A model generated the notes under the pieces. It was not told the origin of the DNA and did not search any database. It saw only the letters and a program-made list of their open reading frames with translations. A DNA stretch of 64,000 bases from the NCBI RefSeq assembly GCF_024679245.1, contig NC_090175.1:52940713-53004712 (forward strand). Direction: 5' to 3'. The stretch is from Pseudorasbora parva (taxonomy: Eukaryota > Chordata > Actinopteri > Cypriniformes > Gobionidae). Below, piece by piece: positions 12,552 to 24,622 of the stretch (position 1 is its first letter; each line of letters begins with the position of its first letter). The position numbers were made by a program, and so were the translations under genes.

Positions 12552-12928
12552 AAATTAACATCTATATTAATTCAAATAAAAAATATAATATAACATCACA
12601 TAATCAACCAAAATATGAAACATGCAATTTAATTATTTATAGTGCATTTTTTGAAAATGCACATATAAAAAAGGAGACAATAAAGTATATCATATCGTAA
12701 ATGCATTCATTTATACCAACACAATTCATTTTTATGGGTTTAATCAGGTTTTTAAGGTAAAAATGTCATTACCACTTATTAAATGCATGATCATGCTTCA
12801 TCTAAATGTTATCCAAGTAAGAAAGTAATCTAGGGTTTGAAAAAAAGAGAATAAGAAAACAACAACAACAACAACAACAACAATAATCTAACATCAATAG
12901 ATCAGCCAGGTCACTAAATACTACTCCC

Positions 12929-14273
12929 TTAAAGGGATCCCATGGTGTTGAGACTTGTATGGCTTAATATAACATAAATGATGTCTCTTACTGAATTATG
13001 TGGTAGAAAACCCATGAAAGATCTACGTTATTTAAAAAATCGATTTTATATTTGGACCATGGGCGGCGCCATTTTGTTTGCGTTCTAGGTTGATGACGTA
13101 GATTGGTTGAACTCCTCAATCAGCTGGCGTTACCCGTAGCTATTTTTACCACAACGCAACTCGAAAATTGTTTCAGAGTTAAACAAAACAAATGAATTGC
13201 TTTGTAATTGTACTTAAAACACACTCAAACATACATGTGCACACAAACTCACCTACACAAGTCACAAACAGATCGGCGGGCGCGCACACACACACCTCTG
13301 ACAGACTGCTCTGTCTCAATCGCATGCATCATCACCAAAACATCCTGCCTCTCTTCCTCATGTTACTTTATCCCATCGTCCTACCTAGATATTTCCCTCT
13401 GCTGGTCACATTAGGCATTATAGTTAATCTACTATCAACAGTCTATCTAGGGAACAGGATGTGTTGAACAGGATATCAACACGGGAATAGATTGAGGGTT
13501 ATGTATGCGCGCACGCAGTGCGTGCGTGTGTGTGTGTGTGTGTGTTCGCGCCGATCTGTTGGGGTGTGTGTGTGTGTTCGCGCCGAGCTGTTGGGGTGTG
13601 TGTGTGTGTGTGTGTGTGTTCGCGCCGATCTGTTGGGGTGTGTGTGAGTCTGTGTGAGAGAGAGAGTTTGTGTGCACATGTATGTTTGAGTGCGTGAAGT
13701 CGGACAGCTGTTTGTAAATCGGCTTTACACTCGTTATTGCGGTGGAACGTGAGACTGAATGACTGCACTCGATGTCCACTATGGTGTCGGACAACACTAC
13801 AAATGTCCGTCCCTTCAAATAATGCCCTATTTCAGGGTATAGGGGGTCGATTTCAGATTCAGCCCCTGTCGTGGAGACTGAGCAGCCCAACATCTCGATT
13901 GAGGAGCCTGTCGTGTGCGCGCCCGCCGATCTGTTTGTGACTTGTGTAGGTGAGTTTGTGTGCACATGTATGTTTGAGTGTGTTTTAAGTATAATTACAA
14001 AGGAATTCATTGGTTTTGTTTAACTCTGAAACAATTTTCGAGTTGCGTTGTGGTAAAAATAGCTACGGGTAATGCCAGCTGATTGAGGAGTTCAACCACT
14101 CTACGTCATCAACCTAGAACACAAACAAAATGGCGCCGCCCATGGTCCAAATATAAAATCGATTTTTAAAATAACGTAGATCTTTCATGGGTTTTCTACT
14201 ACATAATTCAGTAAGAGACATCATTTATGTTATATTAAGCCATACAAGTCTCAACACCAGGGGATCCCTTTAA
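12929..14273. mobile_element. Foldback element with about 370-bp inverted repeats and TTAA ends
   Basis: TTAA (12929-12932) is followed by AGGGATCCCATGGTGTTGAG. The right end is its complement with one mismatch, AGGGATCCCCTGGTGTTGAG, before TTAA (14270-14273). The arms run to about 13300 and from about 13905, nearly identical, and include 'GGCGGCGCCATTTTGT', 'TGATGACGTAGA' and 'CACACTCAAACATACATG'. The 600-bp centre is unique plus a TG-rich satellite. No transposase is present, so it depends on another element. Long frames here are by-products of the TG repeats. Confidence 0.85.
13518..13660 (+). repeat. (TG)n arrays alternating with a GTTCGCGCCGATCTGTTGGG spacer
   Basis: Three TG runs are each followed by nearly the same 20-bp spacer, giving a compound minisatellite in the centre of the foldback element. 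A (GA)n run follows at 13650-13663. Confidence 0.85.
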
Positions 14274-14274
14274 G

Positions 14275-15320
14275 ATAAACCATATCCCCAAATGTTTTGG
14301 GAGGCCTGCCTTGTGTGCAGTCATAATGGAACAGAAAGGAGCCATCCCCAAACTGTTCCCACAAAATTGGGAGCATAATTTTTTTCAAAATGTCTTGGTA
14401 TGCTGAAGCATTAAGAGTTCCTTTCACTGCAACTAAAGGGTCAAGCCCAACCCCAAGCCCTGAAAACAACCCCACACCATAATCCCTCCTCCACCAAATT
14501 TTACACTTGGCACAATGCAGTCAGGCAAGTACTGTTCTCCTGGCAACTGCCAATCTCAGACTCATCCATAGGATTGCCAGACAGAGAAGCTCTATTGGTA
14601 ACTCCAGAGAACATGACTCCACTGCTCCAGTGCCGGCGAGCTTTACATCACTACATCTGACACTTCTTTTATATAGCGCTTTCAACAGACCATATGGCCA
14701 TCCAAAGTTCTTTTTCTTTTTCTTTTTACATTTTTTACATTTTGCCTCACATTCCCCCATTCATACACTGGCGCCGGTGTTAGACATGCAAGGCACCATC
14801 CAGCTCATCGGGAGCAGTTGGGGTTAGGTGTCTTGTTCATGGAGACCTCGACACCTGGTTATGTGGAACTGGGGATTGAACCACCAACCTGTCAGTTTGA
14901 AGAACACCTCCATGAACCACTGAGCCACTGCCGCAGTCGATGCAGCTGCACGGCCATGGAAACCCTTGAAGCTCTCCACACACTGTTCTTGAGCTAAACT
15001 GAAGGCCACACAAAGTTTGGAGGTCTGTAGCTATTGACTATGCAGAAAGTTGGCGACTTCTGCACACTGTGTGCCTTAACATGCGCTGACCCTGCTGTGT
15101 GATTTTACGTGGCCTACCACTTCATGACTGAGATGTTGTTGTTCCCAATGGCTTCCACTTTGTTGACCGTGGAATATTTGGAGTGAGGAATTTTCATGAT
15201 GGACTTATTGCACAGGTGGCAACCTATCACTATGCCACGCCTGAATTCACTGAGATGATTTCACAAATGTTTGTAGAAGTCTGCATGCCCATAGGTGCTT
15301 GATTTTATAGACCTTCGGCC
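14275..15320 (-). pseudogene. Tc1-like transposase relic, split by a SINE
   Basis: On the minus strand, 15300-14940 carries the 5' region and N-terminal coding part of a common fish Tc1-like element: 'GGTTGCCACCTGTGCAATAA', 'GGCCACGTAAAATCACAC', 'GTTTCCATGGCC'. After a SINE (14657-14934), the catalytic domain resumes as [17 protein letters not shown] and K-G-T-L-N-A-S-A-Y-Q-D-I-L, then L-W-E-Q-F-G-D-G. The first catalytic block, normally W-S-D-E-S, reads through as S-G-V-T, so the Asp is lost. The copy ends near 14275 before the Glu region, next to the foldback element. Confidence 0.85.
14657..14934 (-). mobile_element. tRNA-derived SINE
   Basis: On the minus strand it starts GCGGCAGTGGCTCAGTGG. 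The A box is TGGCTCAGTGG (14928-14918) and the B box GGTTCAATCCC (14882-14872), about 36 bp apart, as in a tRNA-type pol III promoter. The body has 'AAGACACCTAACCCCAACTG' and the 3' end 'AGCGCTATATAAAAG', which I know from cyprinid SINEs. It sits inside the Tc1 relic; about 30 bp of Tc1 sequence is missing at the junction and I see no clean target duplication. Confidence 0.8.
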
Positions 15321-17204
15321 GTTTGAAAATATAATGTATATATTGTTTTGTTTTGTTTTGCTTTTTCAGTCAATAACATGTTTTAAACCTTGATGTGGGT
15401 GATATTAATATCCAAAAAAGGTCAAATATTAGCATGAAAGGACAGTGTCCAAGTGTCACAGGTAAGTGGGGTTAAATGGACCGTGTCTGCTCATTGGACA
15501 TGGTTTTGGATGTCATGAGGAGAAAGGTGAGCACGCATTATACATTCATGAGGACAAAAGGTTGCAGTGCAGTAGTGCGCTAGTGCTCTTATGAAATCAT
15601 AATGCACTTGACAGTTAGATGTGCACACAAAAGCTTCAGTGCATGAAAGTTCCCCTTTTGTTCCCATGTAAACACAGACACAAATGCAATCCCTGTTTGA
15701 GTCCCTTACAGTCTGAAAAGCAGGGATTTTTGCTATTTTGCAATGAGATATAACATTTGAACTTGGTCCAAAACATAATATTACCATCTAAGGAATTCCT
15801 GTACAGTTAGCATAATTTCATATCACATTAAAATTTCAAATTAAAATGAAATGAAAAGAAAAGCAAACAAACCAGTTCTCCTATGAATATTTTCACTCTA
15901 ATCACCAGGGCACTCATAATCAAATCATCATCCTGCATTTATATTAAGATTCTCTGTAAAATTGATCCACAGTTTAACTAATGAAGACAATCCCACAGCT
16001 GAGCAATGTGGGTCAGTTTGATGGACACATCGGAAACACACCATCTTCTCTCATTCATGCAGGTCTTACATTTTAAGGTACAGTAGTTAAATAGATGTGC
16101 ACACTCACTCTGACGGGTGGTTGCTATGCAGTTGCTGTGCAGCTGCAGTTCTCTCAGTGCTTGTTTGCACATTTCTAGACAAATGCTGGGGGTGTTTTGG
16201 GTTGTTGTTAGATGGCTGCAAACCTCTGTGATGTTTCAGTCCCTAGATACACCACATTGTGCTGCATTAGCTTATTTGAGTTTACTTACAGTCAAGTCAA
16301 TTGAACAAGCGTCATAAAAAAATAAACAAGAAAAAGTTAACTCTCCAAAAATAAAATAAAAAGTATAAATACAAATTAAGTATAACAAACATTTAATAAA
16401 AAAATAAAATAAAAATAATACAAAATAAAATAAACATTTAATCACATCAACAAAATAAAATAGGAAACAAATAAAATAAATAAATAAAAAGCGATAAACT
16501 ATACAAAACTATATTTAAATATAAAAAAACTATGAAATAAAAAATAAAGTAAAATTTTAATTAAACAATAGAAAAATAATATAGAAAAAACAACAAACTA
16601 TAAAATAAGCAAACATTTAATTAAAATGAAACCAAATAATATAAAACTAAATTCAAATCAACAAAATCAAACAAAACAAAAGTATGAAATATAATAAAAT
16701 AATAATATAACATAATAGAAAATGAGAGGGTCTTTTTATTAATGAAAAAAGTTAAGGACACTACTGTATGCTTCATTTTATGCACTTTAATGGTGTTGCT
16801 GACATAAGAAGCAAGCGTCCAATAGCACATGTTTCAAGAACAATAAAAGCAATAAAAAGTATCAGCCACCACCACTAACAAGCAAGACTAGAATGTTAAA
16901 TGAGATAACCACAAATAGAGACCCAGTTTAGGAACTGTCATTTCTTTAAACATAGATGCAAGCGACAGAAGGATCGGAGGGTGTGTTCGGGTTGCCGTAG
17001 GCTGATGATGTGTTGAGTCACCGTACCGTATACAAAGCTTACTATTCCTAACAATAGCCCACCCATTCGATTAACAACCGTGCCCGTGTAGGGAGGAAGC
17101 GCACTGGCGGGAACGCAGAAACCAAAAACCTGTGATGGAAAAGACTAGAGATTAAAGTGTCAGTGCTTGGTTAGGGCTATGAATAGCCATATAGCTTTGA
17201 TTTA
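15321..17204. other. No gene; low-complexity AAAAT-rich tract
   Basis: The stretch 16316-16715 is low-complexity A/T with many AAATAAAATA runs. The rest (15321-16315, 16716-17204) shows only short frames and no recognised repeat. A CpG-richer segment lies at 16950-17120. Confidence 0.5.
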
Positions 17205-17792
17205 GTGGTAAACAGACACAATGAGTCAGAGATAGAAGACACTGAGGTTTCTTTCCCTTTCCAGAGGCTGCTGTGGTTGTCAGCTTTTGTTCTTTGCACA
17301 GGGGAAGATGAAAGGGAAGTGATGTCATTAGTTTCGATTTATGTAAGTGTGAATGCAAATATGGTAACAATGGCCAAGTTTGGCTGTCTAGAAACGAAAG
17401 GTGATGCCGCTGATCGTATGGAAGTAGTTGGAACTACAACACTTGTTGGATTACAGATAATGGTAATGATGTACTTTAGAAACGGTCCTCGGGGCGACTC
17501 TCAAGTCATCATTGAGCCGTTTCCATACCTGCCGAATCTGATTTATAATGGGGATGTGTATATCAACGATGTCTGTGCTTCTTGTCCAGCATTAGTGTGT
17601 AACTTCAACTTCATAAAATTCCCGGTGACCTGCGGCTTTACTGTTCTTATTGTAAGTGATACTTTGAGCCAATTTCTGTTTCAGCTTTCTGCCCCTTCTG
17701 TCAGCACACTTAATGTTTTCCAATTAAGCTGCTTCACGGAAACAGAGACGGAGCTGGCGGCAGAGATTTATTCTAACTTTTTAAAAGAATGA
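17205..17792 (+). CDS. Unexplained 195-codon open frame (hypothetical)
   Basis: An uninterrupted frame runs from ATG 17205 to TGA 17790-17792, long for AT-rich non-coding DNA. The product would be rich in hydrophobic residues, with stretches such as V-V-G-T-T-T-L-V-G-L-Q-I-M-V-M-M and V-L-I-V-S-D-T-L, and a middle part F-P-Y-L-P-N-L-I-Y-N-G-D-V-Y-I. I recognise no domain, no upstream promoter and no convincing splice sites. No tandem repeat explains the openness. It may be chance, a decayed mobile-element gene or a single exon; I do not assign a function. Confidence 0.2.
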   Translation: MVNRHNESEIEDTEVSFPFQRLLWLSAFVLCTGEDEREVMSLVSIYVSVNANMVTMAKFGCLETKGDAADRMEVVGTTTLVGLQIMVMMYFRNGPRGDSQVIIEPFPYLPNLIYNGDVYINDVCASCPALVCNFNFIKFPVTCGFTVLIVSDTLSQFLFQLSAPSVSTLNVFQLSCFTETETELAAEIYSNFLKE

Positions 17793-18344
17793 CACCCAAG
17801 AACATGATTGCAAAAATTACCTACCAGTCAACATTTTGGAATAAATAAAGGGGTTACAACATGGAGTTTAATATTTTTAAATGTATCAAAATATTATGTG
17901 GATATTGGTATAACAACTTGCTGTATAACCATAATTAAAGTAAAGTTTCAAATCTGAGGATTATATCTCTAAAATTATGTAACAGAGATTTTTCAAAACA
18001 TGTTATGTGAGTTTTTAGAGAAAGCTGATATGTCATCGCCCTGTAAAAAAAGCCACAGCCTGAATTTTTTAAGTAGCCTACAATCGACTTGGATGTTTAA
18101 GTTAGATTTCAACTTAGATTATGTTAAACTGACTTTACAAATGAATTATATTGTGTATAACTTATAAACAAAAGTTTTACATTTATTAACTTATTTTGAT
18201 GAGATAAAACAACGTAAAAACATATGTTGTCATAACTTATTGAACATATATTTTTTGCAGTCTATAGTCTACTGTCTGGCGAGGTGAACTGCTCCCTTCA
18301 TGTTTCTATTGTTCTCACTCGATGAACCTCTGTCTGTATGAGAC
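17793..18344. other. No gene; AT-rich unassigned sequence
   Basis: Near 18040-18200 there are weak similarities to the CTGTAAAAAA / 'TTAAGTT' style MITEs, too decayed to assign. Confidence 0.4.
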
Positions 18345-18889
18345 TTAATGGGTTACTTCAGAGATTAGCATATGGCCTTGTATCAGTAGAAACCCTGGAG
18401 TATATTCAAATGATTGCCTTGACTTTCTAGGAAAGTTAAGCTTCCAAAGGCATAAACTGAAAACGCACCAAACTGAACACGCGTTGTAAATGTATGCCAC
18501 AAATGTGGCTGGGATTACCTTAGCTCTCTTCACGAGAGCTCATCAGCTCATGATGTTAAATGTAATCTGACTCCTGCAGTTAGTGCTCAGTGCTGTGACG
18601 CGTGCGGTGACTCACTCATTATATTAAACACACACGTTCAGTATTTAACTGTAGTGTCTTCTCCAACTCAGTCACAGTAATCCAGTAGCGGTGGCTTTGG
18701 GAATGGCCTCACAGGGCAGTGAAGCATTCTGGGAATTGTTGTCTTTCATCCCCATGAGACAAAAATACATTTTCTGTCTTTTCTCAGTCTAGAAGGCAAC
18801 AAATTCAAAAATAATGTCACATTTCTACTACATTAATGACTCAGTTTAAATACAGATTCATCTTCCCAAGCACTGAAGTACCCCTTTCA
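18345..18889 (+). mobile_element. TTAA-type MITE, GGGTTACTTCAG family, copy 1
   Basis: The left end is TTAA-TGGGTTACTTCAGAGAT and the right end CACTGAAGTACCCC-TTTCA. The interior shares 'GCATATGGCCTTGTATCAGT', 'GAAGCATTCTGGGAATTG' and 'CATGAGACAAAAATACAT' with copies at 37266-38084 (inverted) and 63291-63943. This copy is the shortest (545 bp), with the middle deleted or diverged. Confidence 0.85.
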
Positions 18890-19758
18890 TATTCCTTATT
18901 CTTTTATTGTTATTCTTTTGTTTGTATTCATAAGTATCCTTTATTGCATTATGGCTTGCCCATCCCACTTTAAATGAATCCACATACATTATCTGAAGTC
19001 TTTCTAGAAAACAAAACAAAAGTAGCATATTCTTGGGATCTTGTGTGAATTGTTTAACACTGAAACTGATTAATTGCTGTAATGCTTTTACCCAAAGGTC
19101 CCTTTACATGACTTTTAGTCATAATTATGTTGAAATATGTTATATTTAGCATTTTATATGCCGCCAAGCGCAGGTAGAATTGTTTCTTTGGTTGTTTTTG
19201 GCTGTGTACAGGACAGTGTCATCTGGAATTGTCGCGTAAGATGACTGACAGCTCTAAACCTCTAATGAGTGCTCTCTCTGAGTCATAACTGATGCAAACC
19301 CAGAACAGGAGACAGTTATTTTAGATAGCATAATTCAGTGGGGAATTAATAGAAACGGTATTCTTTATGACAACATATTTTGCAAACATGTAAGACTAAA
19401 GTAATATTTCTCCAAATATGCACATATGCACAGATATGCTGTCTAGTGCATCTATGTGAGCACAAATAAACTGTAAAAATAAAATTCAGGTCTGATAGAA
19501 TATGAATGACCTGAATTATTCTATTCCAACCAAACATTACCGATTGATTAGTTTGCACTCCTAACATAAATTAAGAAATGATTGTCACTGCAACCTAGTT
19601 ATGTTATATGTACAGTATATAACTTGAAAACTGAAATAAAATAGCTTTGTGAATGCTATATAAAAATATAAAATGATGTGATAACTATTTAAACAATTTA
19701 ATTCATCATACTTTACCAGCCTGGCATGAGTTGCTTTATTATCAGCATTTATTTCAAT

Positions 19759-19837
<79 letters not shown>

Positions 19838-21218
19838 TATATATATATATATATATATATATAGCTAGTGGTACATTATTTAGACAATTAAATAAAACAA
19901 TTGTGTAAATACTAATAAAAAAAGAATTTCAAAATAGCCGCAGAGTAATTAAATAGGTTTTATTGAAAACATGGCACTCTTTTGAGTGGAAAACGTTAAG
20001 TGTTGTTCAGAGATCAGAGACAACAACAGAACTTTTACCCTGACAGATGTGGAGATGTTGAGCATGGTGAATTATTCATAGTGGCCATATTGTTTCTTCT
20101 CGATTTAGTCACTGGGGGAATGTTAGTGTATGATTCATCTGAATAGTTAGAACAAGCTTGATGAAACCCCTGCTGGTGAACACACTCAAAACTGTGCACT
20201 CAATTCAGGGACGATTTTTATGAGATCAGTTTTCTTTATTGGTAGGTCATATTAGCGCGTTATAGACATGAGAGAGTCAAAACAAAGCACAGTGGCTTTT
20301 TCTAACGAGCTGCGTCCTTGTGCAATTCTTTCTGAGAGCTAAAACGCAGACATTGCATGACTAATATTGGGGCATTATATGACTTAAAAATATGCAGAAT
20401 ATATCGAGGGCTCCCATCATATCTGATTTATTGAGTACTGAAACATTACCATATTTTTATGACTACAATATTTGCAAGTAGAGTCACCAATACATTAAAG
20501 CGCATTTGTGAAGCTCCCGTCTCCTCAGTCACGCTGCAGATAGACGGGCGGTGTCACAGTATGAAGATGACCTAGTTTTTGAGACGCCGTCTCTTCTGCG
20601 CCATGCCCTGTGCAATCCTTCAACTTCTCAGACAGATTAAACCTTCATTTGAATAATTATATGCCTGACCGTGCAGGTTAAACTTCAAATATTAGTCATG
20701 ATATTCAGAGCCATGTGCTGTGCATCGGCTCCGAATGCAGGAACAACCTTCAAAAGGTTCCTAAATAAGCATTTTCGTAAGACGTTTTGACTGTTGAAAT
20801 ATGAACACAATACACACAACGAGTAAAAAAAAAATAAAAAAATAAAAACATAGTAGATTTTTAATGCAAAGCTCAATCGACATAGCCTTTAACACAGTAC
20901 AACATTTTTGTATATATTTCCCTCCACATTTTGAGATAATAAGCCCCATGGGATCACAGAAATGTCATTCAAACACTCAACTGATATTATAAAGTGAGTC
21001 TAGAGCAAAACCATGGTTTCATACATTGCTAAATATTTCAGGGACAAATTGATGTTGTTTCAGTAATAATAATAAACAATCCTAAAATAGCCTAAAAGCC
21101 ATAATGGTCAAATAAAATAATACGCTGTTAATAACACTGTAAACCCTAATGCTCAAAATACTTAACTGGTTTGAGTAGGACAACCTTAAATGAAACAAAT
21201 TAGTTCAGTTAAAGGGGT
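18890..21218. other. No gene; one long TA array, otherwise unassigned
   Basis: It holds the TA array at 19761-19862 and a CACTGTAAA-like remnant near 21136-21210 ('CACTGTAAACCCTAATGCTC'). At 20500-20620 there is a CpG-richer patch of unknown nature. Confidence 0.5.
19761..19862. repeat. (TA)n microsatellite, about 102 bp
   Basis: TA dinucleotides with a single GATA interruption near 19836. Confidence 0.97.
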
Positions 21219-22372
21219 CATGAACTGAGAAATCCACTTTTCATTCAGCCTTTGATATATAAAAGTGTATAGTGATATAAGAATGTCCTGTTTCAGAGCT
21301 GAACACATCCTTGTTAGTCAAAGAAAAGCTTTTATTGACACCAGGCCCAGCAAACGCTCGATCTCAGAATGTGCCAACCCGTGACGTCAGTGTGTGGTGA
21401 ACCGCCGCCTCTGCAGAAGAAGATCAACGTCTGCTTCATCACTGCCTGTTTAGCCCCGCCCACCGACTCACACATGTAACAGGCCTAGTGTTAAACCAGA
21501 TCCATGAGCACGCCGTTGAGGATTACAGAATATTGAGCAGTGCCTGGGCTCGATAGTAATGCAACATTTAAGTAACTGTGTTCATTCTAATGCCTTCTAA
21601 TCTGATTTATGTACAGTCAGATCTTTGTCTGATTGTCAGTGACTAAATATGAACTTGCGCTGTTTTTCTTAGTAGAATGAAAATAATCTGTTATTTAAAG
21701 GTGATTAAATTCTATAAAGAAAGCGATCAAAGAAAGCCCCTTTGCAATCATTTCAGCAGCACGCGCTGAAGCTGTCAATCAAACAGCGAGAGTTTATCAG
21801 TGACTCCAGTTTTATTTATTCTCTTAACTGTATCACGTTTGCACTGTTAGTGAGAATGAAAGCTTTCGTTAGTGTACAAAAATTGATTTGCAATGACGAA
21901 ATCACTGCTTGCTTTCATGCGCTCAACATGTGTATCAGCTACAATGATCATCACTGCAACCACGATCTGAATATAATGCCATAGATCGGAATATAATGCA
22001 ACACTTATCATGATTAGTTAACCATGAGAATTGTAATAGTAAACATGTGCTAAAAGAGAGCTAATTCAAATGGAAATACATTAGCCAATCACAGCAGAGG
22101 CCGTTTACACAGAGGTCTCACAGCAGCCAATCACAGTAGTGGGCGTTTACACTGAGGTCTCCTAGCAGCCAATCACAGCTGTGGGCGTTAATACTGAAGT
22201 TTCACAGCAGATAAGCCCTTCAAAAAAGAGCGTTCAGAGCAGATTCTAAAATCAGGGCAGGAAAAATGCCTTTTATTTATGAAGTATGAACATTTTTGAT
22301 GTAAAAAGCATTCCAACATTATAAGTACACTCCAGGAAACATCATAAACAATGCAGTTCATGACTCCTTTAA
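21219..22372 (+). mobile_element. TTAA MITE, AGGGGTCATGAACTG family, copy 1 (complete)
   Basis: TTAA (21219-21222) is followed by AGGGGTCATGAACTG; the right end, inverted, is TTAA (22369-22372) and AGGAGTCATGAACTG. The 15-bp TIRs differ at one base. The 1154-bp body has no transposase but includes a 42-bp CCAAT-box minisatellite of three units (22082-22207). Copy 2 lies inverted at 50381-51549 and shares 'CAGCACGCGCTGAAGCTG' and 'CAAACAGCGAGAGTTTATCA'. Confidence 0.88.
22082..22207 (+). repeat. 42-bp CCAAT-box minisatellite, 3 units
   Basis: Each unit carries AGCCAATCACAG then GGGCGTTTACAC and GAGGTCTC. AGCCAATCA fits the NF-Y (CCAAT-box) consensus. The same unit occurs about five times in the other copy of this MITE, so array length varies between copies. 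Confidence 0.85.
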
Positions 22373-23310
22373 ATTAATAGTTATGCATATTCAGAACTTT
22401 CTTTTTCTTTTTGAGTTCACAGCACTGGCATAAATTTAAGTTCCTGTGCAAAATGCAACAAAAGGGCTAATTAAAAAGATAAAGGAAAAGTTAAATCTTA
22501 CTGACCCAATTTTTAAAATCTAGTATGTATTTGTTTGTAGAGGAAACATTTTTATTTTTGTTATAAATGTATACTCTATATTTCCCAATAGCATACAGAG
22601 TGTTCTGATTTAATTTCACTGACATATATGTCGACCACCCTGAGAAAAACCCTGGCGTGTAGAGCTTCCCGAAAAGAACAATTTCTCCCTCTCGCTAGAG
22701 CAGCATCTAAGGGAATGTTATGTTCACAGATTCCAGTGGCATCGTAGTCAACACCTGTGGCTCCCCAGAGAGCACACTGTCTGGGAAATCGAGTGCAAAA
22801 GATTGCACACAGCTGACCCCAATTTACAGAGTCTCTATTCGTATACACTGCTCTGGCGAGCCCACGCTTTGTGGACTCCACTTAAATTATAAGGTGAAAA
22901 ATTTAAGAAAATGTTGACAACTTCGTCTTCACATTAATTTAAAAAGTTGGTCTTACCAGAGACAATAATGATTTAGTAAGAATGATAGCAAAGTTTATTT
23001 ATATGAACGATTTTCATTGTTTAAGCATTCAGAGTATAAATGAATTATGCAAATCCAGTGACAGAGAAAATACTCCAACGTGCAAATCAAATCTGATTGC
23101 TATTTTTTTTTAAAAAAGTAAACCATCATATGGAGGCAAAAAAAAAAAAAAAAACATAAACAAGAACTTAACAATAAAGGAAAAACACATTGTTAGTGTT
23201 ATTAAAGTGATCTTAGACATCTTGTACATTTGACCTCACTTGCAGGCAGCAATGTATATAGTGTTGTTTTAAGTAAAAAAAATAATAATAATAACAATAA
23301 TAATAAAAAA

Positions 23311-23402
<92 letters not shown>

Positions 23403-23406
23403 TTAT
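22373..23406. other. No confident gene; one open minus-strand segment and a TA array
   Basis: On the minus strand 22881-22576 there is a 101-codon open frame in a locally CpG-richer patch (product starts M-E-S-T-K-R-G-L-A-R-A-V). I recognise no domain and give it little weight. A-rich runs precede the TA array at 23316-23396. Confidence 0.4.
23316..23396. repeat. (TA)n microsatellite, about 81 bp
   Basis: Uninterrupted TA, preceded by AAT/ACA-rich sequence from 23275. Confidence 0.97.
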
Positions 23407-23704
23407 CAGCCGGATCTCACGAAAAATGTGTATAAATAGTACGAGTGTGCAATGTCGTGGAATGTACGCCAAAACTCATTTTGGCGTGCATATGATACGC
23501 ACTTTATGGCGTATTATACATACGAACCCCCCACCCCACCACCCTAAACCTACCCAAGCGCGTGTCATATATACGCCATAAAGTGCGTCTCATATGCATG
23601 CGAAAAACAGCGTATCATATGCACGCCAAAATGAGTTTTGGCGTATACATTCCACGACATTGCACACTCGTACTATTTATACGCATTTATGTGTGATCAG
23701 GTTG
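23407..23704. mobile_element. Palindromic MITE with GCGTATAAATAGTACGAG arms, copy 1
   Basis: The left arm (23407-23487) and right arm (23622-23704) are reverse complements sharing 'ATAAATAGTACGAGTGTGCA' and 'CGCCAAAACTCATTTTGGCG', the last itself nearly self-complementary. The loop has a C-rich core ('CCCCCCACCCCACCACCC', then CTAAACC). Copy 2 with inverted core is at 33643-33916. Confidence 0.85.
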
Positions 23705-24362
23705 ATTAATCAAAGAATCCTTGAAGGAAAAAAAAAGTATCATGATTGATTCATAGAATCAAATATTACAATTGTGGTCAATGTTGCCCTTCTTCACAAC
23801 AGAAATTGTCATCCAAAAAAAAACAAAAAAAACAAAAAAAAACGTGAAGACTATGTTTTAGACAAAACTGGGTTAAACTTGCACTCAACCACCCAGCCAG
23901 GAGGCGATTTACACAAAAGTTCACACGGGCAGGAGTCCGCATGTTCTACAGGCACACCACTGTGTCCATTTGGGCCTGCCGTGCTCCTGATTGATAACTC
24001 ACCTCAGTCGTTTGGTACTCACTCAGTGGAAGGTACTAGAAGCTGGCATGAACCAAAGGGCAGAGTCACCTCTGGTGTCAGGAGGGGGTGATAGTGACAT
24101 GACCTACACATCCGCCCCAATATTGCAGCCAAATTATGCCTTTAAAAGCTGCCAGCGAGCAGCAGGGGTAAGAGAAAGCCGAGGATAAACCCTGAGAACT
24201 GGTGAATGGAACTATCCATCTCCTGTCAGGGTGAAACATACAGTTGTGACCATTACACTGTGCCTTAAACAGACACAACATGAGAACTTTAGTAATATAT
24301 ATATATCGAAGGAGCGAAGGCTGACCCGTGTGATCTGATCAAACAGGTGAGCTGCTATAGGC
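23705..24362. other. No gene recognised
   Basis: A-rich run at 23812-23843. The segment 23870-24290 has balanced composition and short overlapping frames but no domain or repeat that I recognise. Confidence 0.4.
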
Positions 24363-24622
24363 TGTAGCTCAAATTTCTCAAGAAGTTAATACTGGTTCTT
24401 ATAGAAAGGTGTCGAAATACACATTGCATCACAGTTTGTTGCATATGGGGTTGCATAGCTGCAGACCGGTCAGGTTGTTCATGCGGATCCCTGTCCATCG
24501 CTGTAAGTACTAGCAGTCGGCACATGGGCATCAGAACTGGACCACGGAGCAATGGAAGGTGGCCTGGTCTGATGAATCACATTTTCTTTTACATCACATG
24601 GTTGGCCGGGTGTATGGGTGCA
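24363..24622 (+). pseudogene. Tc1-like transposase fragment, middle part
   Basis: It matches 53690-53935 of this window, the same Tc1-like family. It reads Q-N-W-T-T-E-Q-W and then W-S-D-E-S-H-F-L-L-H-H, so the first catalytic Asp (codon 24571-24573) is kept. N-terminal helix-turn-helix and everything after V-G-R-V are missing, and a stop interrupts the frame near 24515. A fragment of about 260 bp from a 1-kb gene. Confidence 0.85.

Noticed and set aside
13447..14010. 187-codon minus-strand open frame in the foldback element
   Set aside because: Its length comes from (TG)n/(CA)n tracts giving Thr-His repeats and from the mirrored arms; no domain is visible.
14872..14928. Possible functional tRNA gene because of A and B boxes
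   Set aside because: It continues into a SINE body and does not fold as an acceptor/anticodon cloverleaf; it is a tRNA-derived SINE head.
22576..22881. 101-codon minus-strand frame as a host exon
   Set aside because: No recognised domain, no supporting splice sites, and an overlapping plus frame of similar quality; kept only as a note.
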